Shown here: one piece after another, positions 15,224 to 25,710 of the stretch
Layout of the letters: the number at the start of each line of letters is the position of its first letter
How positions within the stretch are numbered: the first letter of the stretch is position 1
Source: SAR324 cluster bacterium
GTDB taxonomy: Bacteria > SAR324 > NAC60-12
NCBI GenBank assembly: GCA_015231825.1
Contig: JADGAV010000005.1
Coordinates: forward strand, 1 to 33,107
Reading direction: 5' to 3'
DNA: 33,107 nt
The notes under the pieces: generated by a model
What the model was told of the DNA's origin: nothing
Databases searched by the model: none
Seen by the model: the letters and a program-made list of their open reading frames with translations, nothing else
Made by a program: the position numbers and the translations under genes

Positions 15224-18200
15224 ATGACCATCCGTAAAAAACTTGTAGCAGGATTTTTTATTGTCTCGGCTTTGGCTGTTCTTGAGGGAGTTTGGGGCTT
15301 TTATCAGCTTCTCAATATTGAGAGCCCTCTCGAGCATGAAATCCCTGCAAGTATTGATCAAATGGCGCGAAACCGTGAAATGGATGAACTCGCACATCTC
15401 ATCCGATACTATGACGAGATTTTAACGCAGAGCGTTCGCAACCTCGCTTTCACTGGAGAGGCTAACTGGAAAGAAAGATATCTCACCCATGAACCGCTAC
15501 TGGAATCCGCCGTGCAGCAATCCATAGAAAAGGGTGACAAAACCGACAAAGCAATTTTCGAAGCGATTGACCAGGCCAATACAGCATTAGTTGAAATGGA
15601 ACATGAAGCCATCGAGTTAATCAAGCAAAAAAAGCGTGACAAAGCCGTTGAGATTCTGGAAAGCGAACAGTATTGGGCCCAGAAGCAAATTTATCAAAAA
15701 GGTTTGCAGCATTATTTCGACAAGCGTGGAATCAAGAGCGACCACGCCTTCGAGTCCGCTCTTGCAGCAATAAAACAGGCCGCCGGGCAAGCCAGGAATA
15801 CATTAGGCAAGAGTCTTCAGGGGACAGTGATCTTTGTCACTGTCATCATATTGTTGTCCGTCGCAATCGGAACTCTGATCACCCGTTCTATCACGATTCC
15901 GATTTTAGAACTCATCAGGGCGACAAAACGAATTTTGGATGGCGATTTGTCACATCGGGTCAAAGAGAGTTATTCTGGAGAGCCGGGGATCTTGTCAGAA
16001 TCCTTCAACCAGATGACAGAAAGCCTGGTTGAGACAAACAGCCAACTTGAGAAAGTCAAGAAGCAGCTCGAAAATCGTGTGGAAGAGCGAACAATAGAGC
16101 TAAAAAGGAGTAACGAGCAACTTCAGCAAAAAATCAATGAACGTGAACAGATACAGGAAAACCTGAGAAAAAGTGAAAGCCGAATCCGGTCAATTGTAGA
16201 CAATATTGTCGACGGAATAATAACGATCAACGACGTGGGCATCATAGAAACTTTTAATCCAGCCGCAGAGAAAATTTTTGGTTATCGTGCGGAAGAAGTA
16301 ATTGACAAAAATGTAAAAATGCTAATGCCGGAACCCTACCATAGTGAGCATGATAACTATTTATATAATTTCAAAACAACAGGAGAAGCAAAAATCATTG
16401 GGATTGGCAGAGAGGTTCTTGGAAAGCGCAAAAACGGATCCGTTTTCTCCCTCGAACTGGCGGTCGCTAAAATTCAGATTAATGAACAGCATCTTTTTAC
16501 AGGAATTATCCGCGATATAACGGATCGCAAAATTGCAGAACAAACATTGAGGGAGAGCGAAGAAAAATTTCGCTCCACACTTTCTTCAATGGATGACCAG
16601 GTCTTTACTCTCGATAAAGCAGGAACTTTTCTTGATTTTCATCGACCCGTTTCTGAGACTGCCTTTGATGCTCCTGATTCCGTGGTTGGACGTTCCTACC
16701 GTGAATTTTTCCAACCTTATGTAGTCGATCAAATGGAACGGGCAATCGACGAGATTTTAACAGAAAACTCTGCGGTACAGTTTGACTATCCTCTGGAAAT
16801 TAACGGGGAGGAACGCTGGTATAGCGCAAAGGTATCGATGCGAAAAAACCTTGAGGGAGAGTATGCAGGAGTCACTGTTGTTTCCCGTGACACGACTGAG
16901 CGTAAGAATGCGGAGCAGGTAATACGAGATGCCAAAGCGGCGGCAGAACAAAATGCTGAAAAGCTCAATCAATTTGCTATAGAAATGGAATTCAAAAACC
17001 TGGAGCTTGAAAAAGCAAGAGAAAATTCGGACATCGCTAACAATGCAAAAAGCGAATTTCTTGCAAATATGAGTCATGAGATCCGAACTCCAATGAATGC
17101 GATTATCGGATTCAGTGAACTGCTGTCTTCTTCAATCACTGATAAAAAACAAAAAATGTTTGCCGATTCGGTTCAAAAAGCTGGAAAAAGTCTGTTGAAC
17201 CTAATCAACGATATTCTTGACCTCTCTAAAGTTGAAGCAGGGATGCTTAAAATACAATACCTGCCATCTGCGCTCCCGCCTTTGATCGAAGAGATTCACC
17301 AGATTTTTTCATTAAAGATTCAGGAAAAAAACCTTGAATTCATAGTGAACACAGATCCGGGCTTGCCTGAGAATCTGATGGTCGACGAGGGTCGAATCCG
17401 GCAGGCGCTGATCAACCTGGTGGGCAACTCCATCAAATTTACGGACAATGGGCGGATCACACTTTCTGTCTGGAATGAAAATCATAGTTCAGATCACAGC
17501 AAAACCGATATTTTTATCGCAGTCGAAGATACAGGAATCGGAATTCCAAAAAACCAGCAGGAATTGATTTTTGAATCATTTCGGCAGCAGGATGGTCAAA
17601 GTACAAGAAAATACGGCGGAACCGGGCTGGGCTTGAGTCTTACCAAAAAATTAGTGGAATTGATGAACGGAAAAATATCCGTCGAAAGCACTCCTGGAGA
17701 AGGGAGCATTTTCACAATTTATCTTCATGACGTGGAAATTTCTTCACCTGCAGCGCAATACCAAATAAAAAAAGAAGAATTTGATCCTGCAGGAATTACT
17801 TTTGAATCGGGCCAGATTCTACTGGTGGACGATATAGACATCAACCGTCTTCTCATCAAAGAAATTCTAGTTGGGTCCGGTCTTGAAGTTTTGGAAGCGG
17901 ACAACGGTCAAAATGCAATACAATTTGCTGAAGAATATCACCCGGACGTCATTCTCATGGACATTCGCATGCCCATCATGGATGGGTATGAGGCGACCAA
18001 AAAGATAAAAGCAAATCCGAATACCAAAGATATTCCTGTTATTGCAGTGACCGCATCGGTGAGCAAAGACAAAATTTCCCTGTTTAAAAATTTTGGATTT
18101 GAAGGATACCTGCCAAAACCAGTCAATTTCTCCGACCTTTTTCGAGAACTTTCCTATTATATCAAGACTGAGAAACGGAAGACCGAAAAAATTCCGCAGC

Positions 18201-18505
18201 AAAACAGTAGATTACCGGACACCGAAGAAGCAAAAAAATGGGAAGTTTCTCCAGAACTGAAGGAACGTCTGCACAATGATATTCAGCAGCAATGGGAAAA
18301 CACAATCAATTCGGGGGTCTTTGACACGGTTGCAGGATTTGGAAATCTCATGCAACAATTGGGGGAACAAAATGCATCGGCACCCCTGCTGGAATTTGCC
18401 GAAACCCTGCAGTCTCAAGTGGGAAACTTTGATATTGAAGGTATGAATGAGACTCTCAATTCATACCCTGCTTTGATCGAAAAATTAAGAATCGGGAACA
18501 AATAA
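15224..18505 (+). CDS. Hybrid sensor histidine kinase with FixL-like PAS domain
   Basis: A 1093-aa inner-membrane sensor. Layout: TM helix 7-27, periplasmic helical domain about 30-198, TM 200-221, HAMP about 222-275, coiled coil, PAS1 about 320-440, PAS2 about 446-560, coiled coil, HisKA with His618 (MSHEIRTP), HATPase about 720-835 (N box VGNSIKF, then DTGIGI and GGTGLGLSL), receiver about 862-980 with Asp913 (MDIRMP), and a C-terminal helical tail resembling an Hpt module without an obvious phosphorylatable His. PAS1 strongly resembles the FixL haem [15 protein letters not shown] places His376 at the haem-ligand position, and GIGR gives Arg396, twenty residues later, as in FixL His200/Arg220. 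Oxygen or redox sensing is therefore possible. No separate cognate regulator is adjacent. Confidence 0.9.
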   Translation: MTIRKKLVAGFFIVSALAVLEGVWGFYQLLNIESPLEHEIPASIDQMARNREMDELAHLIRYYDEILTQSVRNLAFTGEANWKERYLTHEPLLESAVQQSIEKGDKTDKAIFEAIDQANTALVEMEHEAIELIKQKKRDKAVEILESEQYWAQKQIYQKGLQHYFDKRGIKSDHAFESALAAIKQAAGQARNTLGKSLQGTVIFVTVIILLSVAIGTLITRSITIPILELIRATKRILDGDLSHRVKESYSGEPGILSESFNQMTESLVETNSQLEKVKKQLENRVEERTIELKRSNEQLQQKINEREQIQENLRKSESRIRSIVDNIVDGIITINDVGIIETFNPAAEKIFGYRAEEVIDKNVKMLMPEPYHSEHDNYLYNFKTTGEAKIIGIGREVLGKRKNGSVFSLELAVAKIQINEQHLFTGIIRDITDRKIAEQTLRESEEKFRSTLSSMDDQVFTLDKAGTFLDFHRPVSETAFDAPDSVVGRSYREFFQPYVVDQMERAIDEILTENSAVQFDYPLEINGEERWYSAKVSMRKNLEGEYAGVTVVSRDTTERKNAEQVIRDAKAAAEQNAEKLNQFAIEMEFKNLELEKARENSDIANNAKSEFLANMSHEIRTPMNAIIGFSELLSSSITDKKQKMFADSVQKAGKSLLNLINDILDLSKVEAGMLKIQYLPSALPPLIEEIHQIFSLKIQEKNLEFIVNTDPGLPENLMVDEGRIRQALINLVGNSIKFTDNGRITLSVWNENHSSDHSKTDIFIAVEDTGIGIPKNQQELIFESFRQQDGQSTRKYGGTGLGLSLTKKLVELMNGKISVESTPGEGSIFTIYLHDVEISSPAAQYQIKKEEFDPAGITFESGQILLVDDIDINRLLIKEILVGSGLEVLEADNGQNAIQFAEEYHPDVILMDIRMPIMDGYEATKKIKANPNTKDIPVIAVTASVSKDKISLFKNFGFEGYLPKPVNFSDLFRELSYYIKTEKRKTEKIPQQNSRLPDTEEAKKWEVSPELKERLHNDIQQQWENTINSGVFDTVAGFGNLMQQLGEQNASAPLLEFAETLQSQVGNFDIEGMNETLNSYPALIEKLRIGNK

Positions 18506-18528
18506 GCATTCTTAACGATGGAGCATGA

Positions 18529-19077
18529 ATGTCCAAATTGATCTTGTCCGTTTTTATTGCCACCAGTATTGATGGTTTCATTGCGAGAGAGGATGCTTCC
18601 CTAGACTGGCTGGAGACCGCAAACAGCAGCGTCCCGGAAGGGGAAGACTGCGGATTCCACGCGTTCTTCAGTTCGGTTGACATTTTGGTGATGGGGAGAA
18701 ACACTTATGAGAAAGTCCTTTCTTTCGGGGAATGGCCTTACAGAGAAAAACCGGTGATTGTCCTGAGCAGCAGAGCTCTGGAGATCCCTCCAGACTTGCG
18801 CAAAATGGTGGAGCACTCTTCAGAAACTCCGGAAAAACTCTACAAGCGATTGTCTGAGAAAGGGCTGAACCGCCTCTATATTGATGGCGGTGATACCATC
18901 AGGAGATTCCTGGAAGCGGGACTCATTCATGACCTGACAATCACAGTAATTCCTGTAATCATCGGAAAAGGACTATCTTTATTCGGAGGATTGAAACGCG
19001 ATGTTTCACTAAAACACATCTCCTCAAAAATCTATGATTTCGGGTTCATTCAATCAAGTTTTCAGGTAATACAATAA
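18529..19077 (+). CDS. Dihydrofolate reductase / RibD C-terminal-like protein (YyaP type)
   Basis: A 182-aa protein with the DHFR/RibD-C fold: FIATSIDGFIA at the N-terminus, DILVMGRNTYEKV in the middle (NADPH-binding region), and LYIDGGDTIRRFL near residue 117. These mark the YyaP/YwjB-like group rather than true FolA. An NADPH-dependent reductase activity is expected; the substrate is unknown. GGAG lies upstream of the ATG, 23 nt after the kinase stop, so it may be co-transcribed with the kinase. Confidence 0.85.
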   Translation: MSKLILSVFIATSIDGFIAREDASLDWLETANSSVPEGEDCGFHAFFSSVDILVMGRNTYEKVLSFGEWPYREKPVIVLSSRALEIPPDLRKMVEHSSETPEKLYKRLSEKGLNRLYIDGGDTIRRFLEAGLIHDLTITVIPVIIGKGLSLFGGLKRDVSLKHISSKIYDFGFIQSSFQVIQ

Positions 19078-19159
19078 TTCGAGGAAACCGGGTTCTGCAA
19101 TCAGAAAACACTTCCTGATTCAATTTTAAGATTCCCACCAGGAATGAATCCGCATAATC

Positions 19160-19807
19160 TCACCAGGGGTGAATCTCTCCTTTCCAGGTCAAGAAACTCC
19201 CATGCTGCTGCGGATTAAGATTCTCAACCACCTGTTTGATCCCCGCAACACTTTCTGCAACAGAAAGAGGGGCGGAAGAACCGCCCATATCGGTACGGAC
19301 CCAGCCCGGATGCAGGACAACCGCTGTGATATTTCTTTTGACCAGAGAAGGTGCAAGTTCTCTAAATCTTTCATTGAGTCGTGCTTTTGATTCTCCATAA
19401 AGGTCGAGCTTTCCGCTTCGCCCCCGCCTTGCTCCCATTTGACTGCTCATCAGAACTATTTTTTTCTGCCTGCTCCGGGAGACATTATCCAGCAGGGCCT
19501 CAGTCAGTTCAATCGGAGCCTCCACATTGATCCGCATGACTTCTTTCTCCTTCCCGTCATGCACAGCAGCATTGTGGATCAAAACGTCAAATGTACTCTG
19601 CGACAATTCTTCTGCAAGATTCCTGATTTGGGCAGAATCCCTGACATCCAGCGTGTACATCCGCAAATTCTCCAGTGACCCTTTTAGCGGGAGTGATTTT
19701 CCCGGTGTACGTGTTGTTGCGTGAACATGCCAACCGGCAGCAAGATATTGACGTACCAATTCCAAGCCAATTCCACGACTGGCTCCAATGACAAGAATAG
19801 ACGGCAT
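19160..19807 (-). CDS. Short-chain dehydrogenase (C-factor-like SDR)
   Basis: A 215-aa NAD(P)-dependent oxidoreductase with the SDR signature: GASRGIG (8-14), HNAA, an MSSQ segment containing the catalytic Ser, and YGESK with Tyr and Lys of the active site. Its length and HPGWVRTDMGG segment match the C-factor/sniffer-like SDRs. GGGGA lies 6 nt before the ATG at 19807. It follows the MFS gene after 87 nt on the same strand. The substrate is unknown. Confidence 0.85.
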   Translation of the reverse strand: MPSILVIGASRGIGLELVRQYLAAGWHVHATTRTPGKSLPLKGSLENLRMYTLDVRDSAQIRNLAEELSQSTFDVLIHNAAVHDGKEKEVMRINVEAPIELTEALLDNVSRSRQKKIVLMSSQMGARRGRSGKLDLYGESKARLNERFRELAPSLVKRNITAVVLHPGWVRTDMGGSSAPLSVAESVAGIKQVVENLNPQQHGSFLTWKGEIHPW

Positions 19808-19894
19808 TTTAAATCCCCATTTCCAGAAAATGATGAAAAGCTTCGGTCTTCACAGAATTTCCAAGGTTTCGGTACAAAAAGAAAAAAGGAGCTA

Positions 19895-21142
19895 TCACCG
19901 CTTCTTTTTGAGCCAAAGCAGCCACAATAAGGCCGGCAGGGAGCTAATCCCAGCCAACAACCAAATCATATTTGTTATTCCTAACGGATCGAGTATCACT
20001 CCGGCAATTGCAGATCCAGCCGCTCCCATAAGCGTAAACAGCGCAAACTCAGTAGAAAACACCCTTCCTCTCACCTGACCGGGCACTTGGTGCAGTAAGA
20101 GCTGAGTCGAGAAAACCCAGATGATACCACCCCCAACACCTCTTAAAAAGGTGCCAAAAAGAACCATCCCAAAATTGAACAATGGCGCGACAAGCGCCAG
20201 TCCCAAGCCTCCAATCAGATACCCCATAAAAAGTGCCAGGCGCAAGTCACGGTCACGATCACCTGTGAATTGACGTGCAATGACAGGACCAATTCCAGTG
20301 CCCAATCCCGTCGCTCCATACATCAGACCCAGGCCGATCCCTCCGCCTTCCCCCAGAACAAAGACTTCCTCGGCGATAGCCACCTGAGCAATTTGTATCC
20401 CGGAAAAAAGCATCAAAGACTGTGCCGGTTTATGCAGACAAATCACCAGAACATCGACTTTTCTGCGCAGATAACGGAGTCCGTCGAGGTATTGTTCAAA
20501 AGCAGCAGAAACCGTTTTCTGTGATGCATCAAGAACAGGCATGTGAGTCAGATTGATCTGCAAAATAAAAATTGCAGAAAGCAGGAAGGTACAGGCATCA
20601 ATAATAAAGGCAGGGTAAATCCCCCAGGTCCCGGAAACGAGACCACCCAGAGCAGCACCAAGTGCCAGCATCACCGACCAGGTGATCGAGCTGATCGTAT
20701 TGGCAGTGCCCAGCTCGTCCTTTGTTGTGATGTCGGGCAATATAGCTGTTCGGGTCGGAAAGAAAAAGCCGCTGATCCCCAGCTGCATTGCGGTCAGCAC
20801 ATAAAGAAGCCAAACCTGTCCGGAGTCTCGAACAAAGAGAAGGCAGAAAACAACGAGTGCCCGGGCAATATCGGTGACAATCAGAATCTGTTTCCGGTTG
20901 TACCGGTCAGCAAAAACCCCGGCAATCGGACTGACAAGAAAGGGTGCCAGCATACGCACCACAAAAAGCGCACCAATCGCCAAGCCGGAATCAGTGAGCA
21001 TTGCAATGAGCGAAGCCGAAGCGATCAAATTGAACCAGTCTCCCAGCAAACTGACAATTTGACCCAGCCATAAAAAACGAAAGTTTCGGTTTTCACGAAT
21101 GAGTTGAATGTACCCAACGGTCGATGAGATCTGAGAGGACAT
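19895..21142 (-). CDS. MFS transporter (DHA3-like)
   Basis: A 415-aa inner-membrane protein with about 12 hydrophobic helices. Motif A between helices 2 and 3 appears as ADRYNRK (78-84). The N-terminal NRNFRFLWLGQIVSLLGDWF block and FFPTRTAILPD after helix 4 are typical of the DHA3/enterobactin-exporter-like group. It is flanked on the same strand by two SDR genes. The transported compound is unknown. Only a weak Shine-Dalgarno is visible. Confidence 0.88.
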   Translation of the reverse strand: MSSQISSTVGYIQLIRENRNFRFLWLGQIVSLLGDWFNLIASASLIAMLTDSGLAIGALFVVRMLAPFLVSPIAGVFADRYNRKQILIVTDIARALVVFCLLFVRDSGQVWLLYVLTAMQLGISGFFFPTRTAILPDITTKDELGTANTISSITWSVMLALGAALGGLVSGTWGIYPAFIIDACTFLLSAIFILQINLTHMPVLDASQKTVSAAFEQYLDGLRYLRRKVDVLVICLHKPAQSLMLFSGIQIAQVAIAEEVFVLGEGGGIGLGLMYGATGLGTGIGPVIARQFTGDRDRDLRLALFMGYLIGGLGLALVAPLFNFGMVLFGTFLRGVGGGIIWVFSTQLLLHQVPGQVRGRVFSTEFALFTLMGAAGSAIAGVILDPLGITNMIWLLAGISSLPALLWLLWLKKKR

Positions 21143-21217
21143 CGAAATATTCTCAATTTGTGAAACAATTAATTCAATTCTCCGCTGCCGATTTTGGCGG
21201 GGACAATCAAGCTGGTA

Positions 21218-22063
21218 CTATAAATCAGCACTCTCCCCGAACATTTCGCGCAGGCGGTTTATCTTCTCCTGCTGTTGCGACCATGATCTCCCTCCGATGA
21301 GGCCGCCGTCAACCACCAGATTGTGCCCATTGATAAAAGTGGAGTCGTCGCTTGCTAAAAACAGGGCTGTTCTGGCAATATCTTCCGGTTGGCCCGCTCG
21401 CGGAATCGGTTGGATGCCTGCCAGCATTTTTTCAACTTTTTCAGTTGTTTTCTCTGCTTCTTCATCTGTCATATCAATTGCTTTTCCAAAAATCCCCGTG
21501 GCAATCCCTCCCGGGGAAATGCAATTGACTCGCACATTATGCTCTCCCAGCTCCAGGGCCGTGCATACTGTCAATTGCACCACCGCGGCTTTGGCGGCAC
21601 TGTAGATGGTGGATGACGACAAACCCCCTCGCAAAGAAGCCACGCTGGCGTTATTGATAATGCTCCCCATTCCCTGTGCCTGCATAATGGGCGCGGCATG
21701 TTTAATTCCTAAAAAGACACTTCTAAACAAAACCGCCATGGCCTTCTCGAACCCCTCGAGGGGAATAGAAGCAATCCCGCCGACAGGAGCAGGTCCTCCC
21801 GCATTGTTAAAGAGGCAATCCAGACGGCCGTAGCGTTCCATAGTTTGATCGATCATAGCCTTGACCTGATCTTCCTCAGTCACATCGGTTCTTATAAAAT
21901 GTGCCTTTGAACCCAATTCAGCAGCGATTTTCATTCCCAATTCTTCCCGACGTCCGGACAAGACCACAAAGGCTCCTTCCTCGATAAATACTTCAGCAGT
22001 CCTCTGCCCAATTCCGCTGGTTGCGCCAGTAATTATTGTGACTTTGTTTTCTAGTCTTCCCAT
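21218..22063 (-). CDS. Short-chain dehydrogenase (classical SDR)
   Basis: A 281-aa classical SDR. Seen: TGATSGIGQ cofactor loop, NNAGG, catalytic Ser in NNASVASLRGG, and YSAAK with the active-site Tyr and Lys. The SPGGIATGIF segment follows, then the usual C-terminal INGHNLVVDGG. The frame continues upstream to 22138, but ATG 22063 (MGRLENKV) fits the family's short N-terminus and has GGAAGG about 10 nt before it; ATG 22072 is the alternative. Probably reduces or oxidises a secondary alcohol with NAD(P). It is separated from the downstream MFS gene by 75 nt. Confidence 0.88.
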   Translation of the reverse strand: MGRLENKVTIITGATSGIGQRTAEVFIEEGAFVVLSGRREELGMKIAAELGSKAHFIRTDVTEEDQVKAMIDQTMERYGRLDCLFNNAGGPAPVGGIASIPLEGFEKAMAVLFRSVFLGIKHAAPIMQAQGMGSIINNASVASLRGGLSSSTIYSAAKAAVVQLTVCTALELGEHNVRVNCISPGGIATGIFGKAIDMTDEEAEKTTEKVEKMLAGIQPIPRAGQPEDIARTALFLASDDSTFINGHNLVVDGGLIGGRSWSQQQEKINRLREMFGESADL

Positions 22064-22394
22064 TTCATTCATCCTTCCAGGTACAGTGTGTAATGTTCGG
22101 GCGATTCGTGTTTGCAGATGGAAAATACCGCTATACACAAGCAGTCACAAGATATACATGTGCCCGATTGTTCTGATGAGGGACGCTGCATTACTTTATT
22201 GAGCATCAGTCTAATGAATTCGTTATCCTGCAGGCATTCGATTTTGCATCAACATGCAGCGTTCAGCAGGAATCTGACAATCAAATTGACTATGGGGATC
22301 TTAACAGTCAAACTGCTTGTTTGCCTGTCTCTGAGGCCCCGTTCTTTCATGCTCGCGGATCAAATTATAATTTTAAGTCGATTTGACATCCTGA

Positions 22395-23288
22395 ATGTTT
22401 CCATTGAGTCCTCAATACCGAGGATATTTTCTAACAACACTTGCCGCCGCTGCGGTCTCGGTATTTTTTATCATCTATAAAAAAGGGTTGGAGACGACGA
22501 CTCCTGATGTTTTTACCTTGGCTATGTATGTGGTCGGGTTTGTCATACTTTTTTTGGGGAACCGGCTCAAAAAAGAAAAAATCCAGCTCAACAAAACAAC
22601 TTTTTGGGGAGGAGTGATCTTTGCCCTCTTGTCGGTGCTGGGGCACATTGCTATCGGAAAATCTCTGGAAGGTGTCGGACCTTCCATCACCACCGTCATT
22701 CTCCGGACTCAGATCATACTGGTCATGTTTTTGGGATGGCTGATTCTGAAGGAGCAATTGAATCGCTTTCTGCTTCCGGGAGCGATTGTCGCCATTGCGG
22801 GGTTTATCTGGATGAACTACAACGGTGAACAAAAAAATTTCGCGGAACTTCCATTTTATTTATGGGGTTTTTGTGCCGCTCTTTGTTTTGGTGTCAGTCA
22901 GGTGATGGTGAAAGCGATTATTCACAAAATAAACCCTATTATCATGAATTTACTGCGATCTTTTTTCGGAATGCTCGCACTCAGCAGTTTTCCCGGTGTG
23001 TTTTCGGCATTGCTGGAATTGACTATGATTGAATGGACCCTGGCTGGCGGTGCAGCGCTTTTTGGTCCCACCCTTGCGCGCATCCTTCAGATGTACGCAC
23101 TGCGGTACATCCCTGTTTCGCAAGCCATTTTATTCAGTATGCTGACTCCTGTTTTTACCTTGCTGATGTCATGGTTTCTTCTTAAGATTTTTCCATCCTC
23201 ACAACAACTGCTGGGTGCCGGCATCATTTTAGCGGGAGTGATGATTCCAATCGTCCATTTGACAAAATCAAAAAAAACGACATTATGA
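22395..23288 (+). CDS. EamA-family (DMT superfamily) permease, first of tandem pair
   Basis: A 297-aa membrane protein with about ten helices in two EamA repeats. Repeat 1 ends with a LLPGAIVAIAGFIWMNY segment, and repeat 2 with GAGIILAGVMI. A metabolite transporter of unknown substrate. No clear Shine-Dalgarno precedes the ATG. A second EamA gene starts 66 nt downstream on the same strand, but the sequences differ widely, so they may form a heteromeric pair or act on different substrates. Confidence 0.85.
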   Translation: MFPLSPQYRGYFLTTLAAAAVSVFFIIYKKGLETTTPDVFTLAMYVVGFVILFLGNRLKKEKIQLNKTTFWGGVIFALLSVLGHIAIGKSLEGVGPSITTVILRTQIILVMFLGWLILKEQLNRFLLPGAIVAIAGFIWMNYNGEQKNFAELPFYLWGFCAALCFGVSQVMVKAIIHKINPIIMNLLRSFFGMLALSSFPGVFSALLELTMIEWTLAGGAALFGPTLARILQMYALRYIPVSQAILFSMLTPVFTLLMSWFLLKIFPSSQQLLGAGIILAGVMIPIVHLTKSKKTTL

Positions 23289-23354
23289 TTATTTTTCCTC
23301 ATCCATCTAATCTATCTGCTTTCTGCAGATTCAATCTAACGGCACGGAAATCTT

Positions 23355-24227
23355 TTGAAAAAGAATGACGCCCCGGATTCCAGCCTGCCCTCCACCCGTC
23401 CGATTATCGGAATCAGCCTCATGCTGCTTTCAATTCTGATCATACCATTTTCTGACGGGATCATGAAATACATGAGTGTCTCCTATTCAGTGGTATTTGT
23501 GAGTTGGGCTCGATTTCTTGCAATTACAATGTTGATGCTGCCGCTTGCAATTCATCGCAGACATTCTTTTTTGAAGTTCCGATTCTACTTTCAAACCTTT
23601 CGTGCCCTTTTCTTCGTAGCGGCCTTACTCCTTTATTTTACTGCGATTTCAAGGATTTCTCTGGTGGATGCCCTGGGTGCCTCCCTCCTTGCCCCAATTT
23701 TTGCTACAGTCCTTGCCGTTGTGTTCTTAAAAGAACGTTTGAATCTCAAAAAGAAAATTGCCATTTTTCTTGGTTTCCTCGGTGCAGTGATTGTCTTGCG
23801 TCCTGGATTGTCCATGGATATCGGGACAATCTATGCATTGATTGCCGGATTCATGTACGCCTGTTTTCTGGTCATGACCCGCATGGCGGTTCAAACGAGT
23901 TCACCGTTTATCATCCTGGCATTTCAATCATTCGTCGGAACGATTCTCCTGACACCCTTTGCTCTAATGGAGTGGGAGCAAATTGAAGTCGAAGGAATGG
24001 CACTTGTTTTTGCAATGGCACTGATTTCACTGTCCGTGAACCTCCTTTCGCTCAACGCATTCCGTTTCGCCCAGGCGTCCACGTTGTCGCCTCTTGTTTA
24101 TTTTGAACTCGTCAGCGCCACATTGATTGGATTTTTCTTTTTTAAAGATTTTCCAGACTGGATCACCTGGCTGGGTATTTCCGTGATTGTGATAGGAGGC
24201 TTGAGCTTGATTGAGGGGAAAAAATAG
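23355..24227 (+). CDS. EamA-family (DMT superfamily) permease, second of tandem pair
   Basis: A 290-aa membrane protein with about ten helices and two EamA repeats, resembling RhaT/YdcZ-region or S-adenosylmethionine-uptake-like members (PIIGISLMLLSILIIPFSDG at the N-terminus). It apparently starts at TTG 23355 with GGAAA a few bases upstream: the nearby ATG is out of frame, and the next in-frame Met lies inside the first helix. It follows the first permease after 66 nt. The substrate is unknown. Confidence 0.85.
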   Translation: MKKNDAPDSSLPSTRPIIGISLMLLSILIIPFSDGIMKYMSVSYSVVFVSWARFLAITMLMLPLAIHRRHSFLKFRFYFQTFRALFFVAALLLYFTAISRISLVDALGASLLAPIFATVLAVVFLKERLNLKKKIAIFLGFLGAVIVLRPGLSMDIGTIYALIAGFMYACFLVMTRMAVQTSSPFIILAFQSFVGTILLTPFALMEWEQIEVEGMALVFAMALISLSVNLLSLNAFRFAQASTLSPLVYFELVSATLIGFFFFKDFPDWITWLGISVIVIGGLSLIEGKK

Positions 24228-24339
24228 TTGCACTCGGCAGATCTTCCATATTCAGAAAATATATGACAAGAGTGAAATCCGGAATGAGCAAATCATTCCC
24301 AGTTTTTAAAAGCAGGAAGATGAATTCGAGAATAAAAAT

Positions 24340-25353
24340 CTAGACCACCTGCGATTCTCCCCCCCGGCCGCTGATCACAATTTTTCCATCCTCTTCCAGT
24401 TTTCGGACCATCTGAATTATTTTTTGCTGGGCACCTTCCACATCTGAAACCTTGACCGGTCCCATCACCTCAAGGTCATCCCGGATCATATCTGCGGCCC
24501 GCGAAGACATACTGCTGAAAATCAGTTCTTTAACGGCATCGCTGGCAGTTTTCATTGCCAGGACCAGATCCTGCTGCTCGATTTCCTTGATAATTATCTG
24601 CATTTGCTGACTATCAATGAGCACCAGGTCTTCAAAAGTGAACATCAGCTCACGAATCTGTTCAGCCAAATCAGGGTTGCTTTCTTCAATGGTTGCCAAA
24701 ATCCGGGTTTCTGAGGCTTTGTCCATTGTATTGAGAATCTCGGCTACCGATTCGACTCCTCCTACTTTTGTACCCACAGTGGCGGCATTTTTCATTTCCT
24801 CGGAAAGCACTTCATCCAGTTCTGAAATCACCCCGGGAGGGATACTCTCAAGGGCGGCGATCCGGTAAACGACATCTGCCTGCAGGTTTTCCGGTAAATC
24901 ACGCAGTACCATCGAAGCCTGTTCCAAATCAGTGAGGTGTGCCATGATCAATGCGATGGTTTGCGGATGCTCCCCGGCAATGTATCCGGCAATAACTTTG
25001 GGATCCATGAATTTGAGTGAATCCAGGGCCCCTTCCGCCTGATGAGACTGCAGATTGTCGACAATGTCCCGAGCTTTGTCGGAACCCATTGCCTTCGTCA
25101 ATGCGTTTTTAACGAAATCACTGCTGGCGCTGACTCCAACACCTTCATCCTGCATCACCGATTTGCGGTAAAATTCCTCCAGAACAAGATCGAGTTCTTC
25201 TGGAGCAACATCGGTGAAACGGGTCATATAATACCCGATCTGCTGAATCTCAATCTCTTCCAGATTCTTCAAGACTTCCGCGGCATTGTCTTCTCCCATT
25301 GCCAAAAGCAGAATTGCAGCTTTTTTGGGCCCTGTTAATTTTCCGACACTCAT
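24340..25353 (-). CDS. fliG: Flagellar motor switch protein FliG
   Basis: A 337-aa rotor protein, normal length for FliG. It forms the part of the C-ring that meets the stator and binds FliF, FliM and itself. Seen: N-terminal GPKKAAILLLAMG (FliF-binding domain), the middle-domain GEHPQTIALIM (EHPQ motif), and a C-terminal torque domain with MSSRAADMIRDDLEVMG, which keeps the charged Arg and Asp-Asp residues. AAAGGG lies upstream of the ATG. Unusually, it is not in a fliF-fliH-fliI operon here. Its upstream same-strand neighbour is member B of the uncharacterised family, 357 nt away, and no other flagellar gene is in the window. Confidence 0.93.
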   Translation of the reverse strand: MSVGKLTGPKKAAILLLAMGEDNAAEVLKNLEEIEIQQIGYYMTRFTDVAPEELDLVLEEFYRKSVMQDEGVGVSASSDFVKNALTKAMGSDKARDIVDNLQSHQAEGALDSLKFMDPKVIAGYIAGEHPQTIALIMAHLTDLEQASMVLRDLPENLQADVVYRIAALESIPPGVISELDEVLSEEMKNAATVGTKVGGVESVAEILNTMDKASETRILATIEESNPDLAEQIRELMFTFEDLVLIDSQQMQIIIKEIEQQDLVLAMKTASDAVKELIFSSMSSRAADMIRDDLEVMGPVKVSDVEGAQQKIIQMVRKLEEDGKIVISGRGGESQVV

Positions 25354-25710
25354 CTTACCCTTTCTTTAGAAAATGCCAGGAGAGGCATTCCTCTTTGCGA
25401 ACGCGCCATTGCTGCGCGGTGATAACAAATTACGGACTATTTTCTAAAAAAAGGAGACTTCAGTGAAGAGATGAGGTCGCCAAAATCCAGAAGAAATTTG
25501 ACTATGATTGCAACGTGCAAGTTGCGATCCTTGCTGCTCAATACGAAATGTTCAACCGGCTGGAATACAATTTTTCATCACTTTGTTCATCTCCAACTGA
25601 CTGTTCAACCGTTCCTTTACAGTTTAAACCCTTTTTCGGTATCGGTCAATTTCTGCGTGTTTTTCCGAACTCAGACCCCTTCCTGAAAAAAATTCAGGAG
25701 GGCAGAAGAT
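25354..25710. other. 357-nt gap between the uncharacterised gene and fliG
   Basis: It contains a small hairpin (TCCTGAA at 25681-25687 pairing with TTCAGGA at 25693-25699, five-A loop) just past the stop of the upstream gene, which could be a weak terminator or processing site on the minus strand. No credible gene is seen. Confidence 0.4.
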
